This document shows positions 1 through 4,637 of a stretch of 6,479 bases of DNA, in pieces. Where the stretch lies: contig RFSP01000110.1 in NCBI GenBank assembly GCA_009923895.1, forward strand, positions 1-6,479, read 5' to 3'. The position numbers and the translations under genes were made by a program. The DNA comes from Betaproteobacteria bacterium. Its GTDB lineage: Bacteria; Pseudomonadota; Gammaproteobacteria; Burkholderiales; Burkholderiaceae_C. Positions within the stretch are counted from its first letter, which is position 1. Each line of letters starts with the position of its first letter. A model generated the notes under the pieces. It was given only the letters and a program-made list of their open reading frames with translations, ran no database searches and had not been told where the DNA came from.

Positions 1-605
1 CGCGCGCAGAAGTCGTCGATGTAATCCAGCAGACTGCCTTGGCGATTGGCATTGAGCGCGCGGATGGCCTTCTCGTTTTTGATACGGCTGACTTTGTACT
101 GCGGCATGGAATCGGGCAGATCGCGGTACACCCCGCCCGGCCGGAAATAAGCAGCGTGCATTCGCGCGCCAGAAACCGCTTCATACATGTCGAAGAGGTC
201 TTCTCGTTCACGGAAGGCGTAAATGAGAATGTTCATCGCGCCGCAATCCAGCCCGTGTGCCCCCAGCCACAGCAAGTGGTTGAGCAGCCGGGTGATCTCG
301 GCAAACATCACCCGGATGTATTGCGCTCGAATCGGGACTTCAATGCCCAAGAGCTTTTCAATGGCCAAACAGTAGGCATGCTCGTTGGCCATCATGGACA
401 TGTAGTCCAGGCGGTCCATGTAGGGCAAAGACTGAATGTACGTCTTGGTCTCAGCCAGCTTTTCAGTGGCCCGGTGCAGCAGCCCGATATGCGGGTCTGC
501 GCGCTGGATCACCTCCCCGTCCAACTCAAGGACGAGACGCAAGACACCGTGGGCTGCTGGATGCTGCGGCCCAAAATTGAGCGTGTAATTCTTGATCTCG
601 GCCAT
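1..605 (-). CDS. nuoD: NADH-quinone oxidoreductase subunit D (NuoD), 5' part only
   Basis: This is the 49 kDa subunit of respiratory complex I. With NuoB it forms the quinone-reduction site at the cytoplasmic side of the membrane. The window holds 201 codons from ATG at 605; the family is usually a little over 400 residues, so about half is cut off by the window edge. The N-terminus has the family motif FGPQHPAAHGVLRL (residues 11-24) and the 49 kDa signature GLLHRATEKLAETK (41-54). By family knowledge, His19 and Tyr68 correspond to the quinone-head ligands of this subunit. The start lies 2 bases after the nuoC stop, and upstream there is only a weak G-rich ribosome site, which suggests translational coupling to nuoC. 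The reading frame is intact with no oddity. The identity is very secure; only the missing C-terminal half is unseen. Confidence 0.97.
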   Translation of the reverse strand, partial: MAEIKNYTLNFGPQHPAAHGVLRLVLELDGEVIQRADPHIGLLHRATEKLAETKTYIQSLPYMDRLDYMSMMANEHAYCLAIEKLLGIEVPIRAQYIRVMFAEITRLLNHLLWLGAHGLDCGAMNILIYAFREREDLFDMYEAVSGARMHAAYFRPGGVYRDLPDSMPQYKVSRIKNEKAIRALNANRQGSLLDYIDDFCA

Positions 606-607
606 GA

Positions 608-1207
608 TCAGTGCGCCCCGCCGTAGTGGTCTTCGCGCACGACGCGGGGCGTGTTCTCGCGAGCTTCAATGGTGACCGGCTGGTAGATCACTCGCTGTGT
701 CTGAGGGTCGTATCGCATTTCGACGTGCCCAGTCACCGGGAAGTCTTTGCGCAAGGGGTGGCCGATGAAACCGTAATCGGTGAGGATGCGGCGCAAGTCT
801 TCGTGTCCCTCAAACACAATGCCAAACAGGTCAAAAGCCTCGCGCTCGTACCAGTTGGCGGCAGCCCACAGAGGGGTGAGCGATGCCACTGCAGGCAGGT
901 CATCATCGGGCGCGAAGACTTTGACGCGCACGCGCCAGTTGTGCGTGACACTCAGCAGGTGCGCCACCACTGCGAACCTTTGGCCTTCCCAAGGACGGTT
1001 CTTGTATTGCGAATAGTCCACGCCACACAAATCGATGAGCTGCTCAAATTTGAGCGACGGGTCATCGCGCAAGGTCGCCATCACTGCTGCGTACTCTTGC
1101 GCAGAAACAACCAGCGTCAACTCACCCAGGTTCTGTTGAACGTTCAAGAGCGTGGCGCCAAACCGTGTGTCCAGCGCTTGGCGCAGAGAGTTGAGTTTCT
1201 GGGTCAT
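608..1207 (-). CDS. nuoC: NADH-quinone oxidoreductase subunit C (NuoC)
   Basis: This is the 30 kDa subunit of complex I, a peripheral-arm protein that packs against NuoD and NuoB and carries no cofactor. The protein has 199 residues, a usual length for stand-alone NuoC in Betaproteobacteria; in E. coli and relatives it is fused to NuoD, and here it is clearly separate. The 30 kDa signature is visible around residues 119-142 (WYEREAFDLFG, then EGHEDLRRIL), followed by DYGFIGHPLRKDFP at 144-157. The ATG at 1207 overlaps the nuoB TGA as ATGA, and its own ribosome site is poor, so translation is probably coupled to nuoB. The frame is complete from start to TGA at 608. Confidence 0.98.
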   Translation of the reverse strand: MTQKLNSLRQALDTRFGATLLNVQQNLGELTLVVSAQEYAAVMATLRDDPSLKFEQLIDLCGVDYSQYKNRPWEGQRFAVVAHLLSVTHNWRVRVKVFAPDDDLPAVASLTPLWAAANWYEREAFDLFGIVFEGHEDLRRILTDYGFIGHPLRKDFPVTGHVEMRYDPQTQRVIYQPVTIEARENTPRVVREDHYGGAH

Positions 1208-1683
1208 GTCCGCGCAATCGTGTTTTCACGACGAATCTTGGCTTGCAGCTGCAAGATTCCATACAACAGGGCCTCGGCCGTGGGCGGACAGCCCGGCACG
1301 TACACGTCGACCGGAACGATTCGATCGCACCCCCGCACCACGGAGTAGCTGTAGTGGTAGTAGCCGCCCCCGTTGGCGCAAGACCCCATGCTGATGACCC
1401 AACGGGGCTCAGCCATTTGGTCATAGACCTTGCGCATGGCTGGCGCCATCTTGTTGCACAGCGTGCCCGCCACCACCATCAGATCGCTCTGACGGGGACT
1501 GGGCCGAAACAGCATGCCAAAGCGGTCAATGTCATACCGGGCGGCCCCCGCGTGCATCATCTCCACTGCACAGCAGGCCAACCCAAAGGTCATTGGCCAC
1601 AATGAACCGGTCTTGGACCAGTTGATGAGCTTGTCCACCGAGGTGGTGACAAAGCCCTCTTTGAGTACCCCTTCAATGCCCAT
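1204..1683 (-). CDS. nuoB: NADH-quinone oxidoreductase subunit B (NuoB)
   Basis: This is the 20 kDa (PSST) subunit of complex I, which holds the terminal [4Fe-4S] cluster N2 that passes electrons to quinone. The protein has 159 residues, normal for the short beta/alphaproteobacterial form. The four expected N2 ligands are all present: the tandem pair Cys37-Cys38 (GLACCAVEMM), Cys102 (SMGSCANGGG) and Cys132 (YVPGCPPTAEAL). The ATG at 1683 is preceded by GGGA about 8 bases upstream and lies 18 bases after the nuoA stop. The 3' end overlaps the nuoC start by 4 bases. All catalytic positions are intact, so the subunit should be functional. Confidence 0.98.
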   Translation of the reverse strand: MGIEGVLKEGFVTTSVDKLINWSKTGSLWPMTFGLACCAVEMMHAGAARYDIDRFGMLFRPSPRQSDLMVVAGTLCNKMAPAMRKVYDQMAEPRWVISMGSCANGGGYYHYSYSVVRGCDRIVPVDVYVPGCPPTAEALLYGILQLQAKIRRENTIART

Positions 1684-1701
1684 AGTCGTGTCCCAAGGTC
1701 C

Positions 1702-2061
1702 TCACTCCCAATCCAGGGCACCCTTTTTCCACTCGTAGGCAAAGCCCACCACCAGGATGCCAAGAAAAACCATCATCGCCCAGAAACCTGACGCCCCGAT
1801 GTCACGCAGGGACACGGCCCATGGAAAAAGGAACGCAATTTCCAGGTCGAACAAGATAAACAAGATGGCCACCAAGTAATAGCGCACATCGAACTTCATG
1901 CGCGCGTTCTCAAAGGCCTCGAAGCCGCATTCGTAGGGGCTGTTTTTGGCCGCATCGGGACGGTTGGGGCCAAACAAGAAACCGAGAACCTGGGGGGCCA
2001 CGCCCACGCCCACGCCCACCAAGATGAAGAGGATGACCGGTAGGTACTCTTGAAGATTCAT
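1702..2061 (-). CDS. nuoA: NADH-quinone oxidoreductase subunit A (NuoA)
   Basis: This is the ND3-type membrane subunit of complex I and the first gene of the nuo operon. The protein has 119 residues, typical for the family, with three predicted membrane helices at about 6-28, 62-82 and 94-110. The conserved loop between helices 1 and 2 contains NSPYECGFE with Cys45, equivalent to the ND3 cysteine near the quinone cavity. Helix 2 carries the acidic FDLEIAF motif (Asp72, Glu74). Helix 1 includes an unusual run of alternating Val-Gly residues (15-21) encoded by a hexanucleotide repeat. The start ATG at 2061 has only a modest ribosome site (CGGACC). A strong terminator lies about 40 bases upstream, so this gene probably begins its own transcript or depends on readthrough. 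Confidence 0.97.
   Translation of the reverse strand: MNLQEYLPVILFILVGVGVGVAPQVLGFLFGPNRPDAAKNSPYECGFEAFENARMKFDVRYYLVAILFILFDLEIAFLFPWAVSLRDIGASGFWAMMVFLGILVVGFAYEWKKGALDWE
1999..2019 (-). repeat. Hexanucleotide repeat in nuoA (Val-Gly run)
   Basis: On the minus strand GTGGGC occurs three times in perfect tandem followed by GTG, encoding VGVGVGV at residues 15-21 inside the first membrane helix of NuoA. All Val codons and all Gly codons in the run are identical, which makes it a perfect short tandem repeat and not merely a biased peptide. Confidence 0.8.
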
Positions 2062-2101
2062 CGTCGGTCCGTCAGTTAGCAGTCAGAAGAAAAACGGGCA
2101 C
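2062..2101 (-). other. Short nuoA leader, no promoter recognised
   Basis: This 40-base stretch between the terminator T-run and the nuoA ATG holds a pyrimidine-rich segment and a weak ribosome site (CGGACC ending about 4 bases before ATG). I see no credible -35/-10 pair for a sigma-70 promoter. If the terminator is efficient, the promoter for nuo should be here or overlap the terminator or tRNA region. Confidence 0.4.
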
Positions 2102-2150
2102 AAAAAAGGCGCGCCGCCCGCAAGTTCTGCCGAACTGCGTCTGGCGCGCC
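2102..2150 (-). terminator. Intrinsic (rho-independent) terminator after tRNA-Leu
   Basis: Read on the minus strand, GGCGCGCC (2150-2143) pairs with a second GGCGCGCC (2115-2108), giving an 8-bp all-GC outer stem. An inner stem CGCAGTTC/GAACTTGCG with one bulged T closes a GGCA loop. Six T residues (2107-2102) follow directly. The plus strand has no T-run after the hairpin, so it is directional. It lies 76 bases beyond the 3' end of the tRNA and about 40 bases before nuoA. It should end the secG/tRNA transcript and insulate nuo, or act as a partial terminator between them. Confidence 0.9.
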
Positions 2151-2226
2151 CCCTCTTGTGACCCCTCCGGGATCAGGGCGCTGTGAACCGAGTCCTCAAG
2201 ACTGCGGGACACATCGTGCTCCTCTT

Positions 2227-2311
2227 TGGTGCCGACGGCGAGACTCGAACTCGCACAGCTTTCGCCACTACCCCCTCAAGATAGCGTGTCTACCAATTTC
2301 ACCACGTCGGC
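2227..2311 (-). tRNA. leuU: tRNA-Leu (anticodon GAG)
   Basis: The 85-base gene, including an encoded CCA, folds as a class II tRNA. The acceptor stem is GCCGACG with CGTCGGC, followed by discriminator A (2230) and CCA (2229-2227). The D-arm has TGGTGAAATTGGTAGACAC. The anticodon stem CTATC/GGTAG (one T-G wobble) holds loop TTGAGGG, so the anticodon is GAG (2277-2275), reading CUC and CUU. A variable arm (GGC-GAAA-GCT) and T-arm GCGAG-TTCGAGT-CTCGC follow. It sits between secG and nuoA with no terminator after secG, so it is probably processed from the secG transcript, with or without a local promoter. The symbol follows E. coli leuU, which has the same anticodon and also lies just after secG. 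Confidence 0.97.
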
Positions 2312-2422
2312 GGTTTCAAATTTGCCTCGGCAGGAACCCCAAAGAGTCCGCTGCTGAATCGCCTTAAATTCTAGCGTCAAATGCGACGCATTCGACATCC
2401 ATGCCGTTTGATCGAGGTCAGG

Positions 2423-2827
2423 TCAACGGGAAGCCGCTGATGCAACAGGTGCCACGGCCGCAGGACTGACCGGAACCGCCCCCGGAATCACACCCGCAGC
2501 GGGCGTGGCAGCACCCGACGACGCAGCCGCGGAAGCCGCCATGGCAGGCTGATCCAACACACTGCCTCCTGTGTTGCCCCTTTGGGATGACCCGTTGGAC
2601 AAGAAGGCCAGCGCCAAGGTGCAGCAGAAAAAGACCGTGGCGCACAAGGCCGTGGACCTTGAAAGAAAGTTGGCGCTGCCCGTGGCACCAAACAGGCTGC
2701 CAGAAGCGCCGCTGCCAAAAGACGCTCCCATGTCAGCGCCTTTGCCGTGCTGAATCAGCACCAGACCGATCATGGTCACTGCTGAGAGCAGTTGCAGGAC
2801 AAGGACCAATGTCATCCAAAATTGCAT
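2423..2827 (-). CDS. secG: Preprotein translocase subunit SecG
   Basis: This is the small membrane subunit of the SecYEG protein-export channel, which helps the SecA motor work. The protein has 134 residues. Two membrane helices are seen at about 3-25 and 58-77, with the conserved cytoplasmic loop between them (GLVLIQHGKGADMGASFG, then SGSLFG and SANFLSRSTA). After residue 80 there is a tail of about 55 residues rich in Ala, Pro, Ser and Val with almost no charge; E. coli SecG is only 110 residues. The ATG at 2827 has a good ribosome site, GGAG at 2841-2838, 10 bases upstream. The gene follows tpiA by 42 bases and precedes the tRNA by 111 bases, consistent with cotranscription. Confidence 0.96.
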   Translation of the reverse strand: MQFWMTLVLVLQLLSAVTMIGLVLIQHGKGADMGASFGSGASGSLFGATGSANFLSRSTALCATVFFCCTLALAFLSNGSSQRGNTGGSVLDQPAMAASAAASSGAATPAAGVIPGAVPVSPAAVAPVASAASR

Positions 2828-2869
2828 GATGAATAAACTCCAGGGGGCTCTTGAATGGAATGAAGGGGC

Positions 2870-3613
2870 TCAGCCTGCCGCGCGACAGATGGCCACGAAG
2901 TCATCGGCTTTGAGCGCAGCGCCGCCCACCAACGCGCCGTCGATATCTGCCTGTGCAAACAGAGACTTGGCGTTTTCGGGCTTGACGCTGCCACCATAAA
3001 GAAGGGTCATGGCATCGGCCCGGGGCGTTGCGGCGCGAAGCTGCGCTCGCAAGACCGCGTGCACTTCTTGGGCTTGCTCTGGGGTGGCGGTCTTGCCCGT
3101 ACCGATGGCCCACACGGGCTCATAGGCCACCACCATCTCCCCAGCACAATGGGCCAGGGCGTGGATCACGGCCGAGAGTTGGCGCTTGACCACCGACTCG
3201 GTTTGGCCTGACTCGCGCTCTGCCAGCGTTTCGCCCACGCACACGATGGGTGTCACGCCATGAGCCAAGGCAGCCTTGGCCTTTTCGGCCACCAAGCCAT
3301 CGCTTTCCGCATGCAAGGCACGCCTCTCGGAATGACCGACGATGACGTAACGACACCCGAACTCTGCAAGCATGCGCGCAGACACTTCGCCGGTGTAAGC
3401 GCCCTGCTCGTGAACCGAACAGTCTTGGCCCCCCCAGCGCAAACCGCTGGAGGCCAGGGCCACCGCGGCCTCTGACAAATAGGGAAACGGTGGGCACACC
3501 GCCACATCGCACGTGTAGGGCCGAGACTCGAGAATGCCTGACAACAGGGGGGCGTTGGCCGACCGACTGCCGTGCATCTTCCAGTTACCGACCACCAATT
3601 TGCGACGCGTCAC
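2870..3613 (-). CDS. tpiA: Triosephosphate isomerase (TpiA)
   Basis: This cytoplasmic enzyme interconverts dihydroxyacetone phosphate and glyceraldehyde 3-phosphate in glycolysis and gluconeogenesis. I chose the GTG at 3613, giving 247 residues, because GGAG (3626-3623) lies 9 bases upstream and the product then begins MTRRKLVVGNWKMHG, like relatives. TTG codons at 3628 and 3622 would add five or two residues, but the first would place the start on top of that ribosome site. There is no ATG near the start. With the GTG start, catalytic residues are Asn10 and Lys12 (GNWKMHG), His94 (VGHSERR) and Glu165 (AYEPVWAIGTGKT, with flexible loop 6). The phosphate-binding YGGSVKPENA begins near 206. The start is 5 bases after the qor stop. 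The gene appears fully functional. Confidence 0.97.
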   Translation of the reverse strand: MTRRKLVVGNWKMHGSRSANAPLLSGILESRPYTCDVAVCPPFPYLSEAAVALASSGLRWGGQDCSVHEQGAYTGEVSARMLAEFGCRYVIVGHSERRALHAESDGLVAEKAKAALAHGVTPIVCVGETLAERESGQTESVVKRQLSAVIHALAHCAGEMVVAYEPVWAIGTGKTATPEQAQEVHAVLRAQLRAATPRADAMTLLYGGSVKPENAKSLFAQADIDGALVGGAALKADDFVAICRAAG

Positions 3614-3618
3614 GATGG

Positions 3619-4608
3619 TCAACTCCAACGAAGAACGATCTTGCCGACGTGGCTGCTGGACTCCATCAACGCATGCGCTTGAGCGGCTTGCGCCGCTTCA
3701 AACACTTGATGGATCACGGGACGAATGGCACCCGACTCCAGCAACGGCCACACGTGCTGTTTGAGCGCTTGCGCGAGTACGGCCTTGTAAGCAATAGGAC
3801 GCGGACGCAACGTGGACCCGGTCAGAGCAATGCGCTTGCGCAGCAGCAGCCCGGCATCGATGGCACTTTGATTGCCGCCTTGGGTGGCAATGACGGCAAT
3901 GCGCCCATCTTCTGCCACACACTGAAGTTCACGCGCGATGTAGTCGCCAGCCACCATGTCCAACACCACGTTGACGCCCTTGCCTTGGGTCAAGCGCTTG
4001 ACTTCGGCGACAAAGTCCTGGGTTTTGTAATTGATGGCGTGGTCGGCGCCCAGCTTCAAGCAGGCCTGGCATTTTTCGTCCGTGCCCGCAGTCACAATCA
4101 CCGAACTGCCCAAGGCCTTGGCCAAGGCAATCGCCGTCACGCCGATGCCACTGGACCCGCCCTGAACCAACAGGGTTTCGCCCGGCGCCAAACGGGCAAT
4201 TTCAAAAACGTTTTGCCAAACGGTGAAAAAGGTCTCGGGCAATGACGCCGCCTCAATGTCCGACAGGCCTTGAGGGATGGGCAGGCATTGCGCGATGGGG
4301 GCCACACAATATTCGGCATATCCGCCGCCGGCCACCAAGGCGCACACGCGGTCGCCCAAGGCAAAGCCCGCAGCGGCCAATGCGGCGGCGTCACCGGCCG
4401 CCACCGTCCCCGCAATCTCCAGGCCGGGCAAATCGGAAATCCCCGGAGGCATGGGGTACAAGCCCTTGCGCTGCAAGACGTCAGGGCGATTGATCCCGCT
4501 GGCCGACACCCGAATCAGCATCTCCCCCGCAGCGGGCACCGGCACTTCGCGCTCACACGCACGAAGCACCTCGGGCCCACCCGGCTGGGCAATTTCAACT
4601 GCCTTCAT
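3619..4608 (-). CDS. NAD(P)H quinone oxidoreductase, PIG3 family (zinc-independent MDR)
   Basis: This is a medium-chain dehydrogenase/reductase of the quinone oxidoreductase type, close to the PIG3 subgroup, expected to use NADPH to reduce quinones or related enones; the true substrate is unknown. The GroES-like N-terminal domain (about 1-125) has the subgroup pattern GINRPDVLQRKGLYPMPPG (38-56) and lacks the zinc ligands of alcohol dehydrogenases. The Rossmann domain has LVQGGSSGIGVTAIALAKALG (147-167) for nucleotide binding, then KLGADHAINY (185-194). I prefer the ATG at 4608 (329 residues) because GAGGG at 4618-4614 lies 5 bases upstream and homologues start MKAVEI. The ATGs at 4611 and 4638 are alternatives; the latter overlaps the pnp stop by one base and adds ten unlikely residues. 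Specific function is uncertain, the family is secure. Confidence 0.93.
   Translation of the reverse strand: MKAVEIAQPGGPEVLRACEREVPVPAAGEMLIRVSASGINRPDVLQRKGLYPMPPGISDLPGLEIAGTVAAGDAAALAAAGFALGDRVCALVAGGGYAEYCVAPIAQCLPIPQGLSDIEAASLPETFFTVWQNVFEIARLAPGETLLVQGGSSGIGVTAIALAKALGSSVIVTAGTDEKCQACLKLGADHAINYKTQDFVAEVKRLTQGKGVNVVLDMVAGDYIARELQCVAEDGRIAVIATQGGNQSAIDAGLLLRKRIALTGSTLRPRPIAYKAVLAQALKQHVWPLLESGAIRPVIHQVFEAAQAAQAHALMESSSHVGKIVLRWS
3623..3626 (-). promoter_or_regulatory. Ribosome binding site deciding the tpiA GTG start
   Basis: Read on the minus strand, GGAG is followed by a 9-base spacer and GTG at 3613. The site overlaps the last codons of the upstream oxidoreductase gene, whose TGA is at 3621-3619. 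It makes the TTG at 3628 very unlikely as a start, because that codon overlaps the site itself. Confidence 0.7.
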
Positions 4609-4637
4609 CATGGCCCTCGAAGACCCCTGCCCCACCA

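Noticed and set aside
39..626. Plus-strand open frame of 195 codons
   Set aside because: It is the antisense shadow of nuoD, whose protein matches the family from its first residues.
611..1348. Plus-strand open frame of 245 codons
   Set aside because: It lies antisense to nuoC and part of nuoB, which are certain genes; the translation shows no family motif and is explained by GC-rich codon bias on the opposite strand.
2062..2100. TGCTAACTG as an extended -10 promoter for nuoA
   Set aside because: The hexamer matches the consensus poorly, no -35 lies at proper spacing, and the leader would be only about 10 bases.
2158..2367. Plus-strand open frame of 69 codons with RRRDSNSHSF
   Set aside because: It reads antisense through tRNA-Leu; this peptide is a familiar false protein produced by the complement of leucine tRNA genes.
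2374..2389. GCGTC/GACGC hairpin as a terminator after secG
   Set aside because: The stem is only 5 bp and no T-run follows on the minus strand.
3490..4245. Plus-strand open frame of 251 codons
   Set aside because: It is antisense to the oxidoreductase gene and the start of tpiA, with no recognisable domain or ribosome site.
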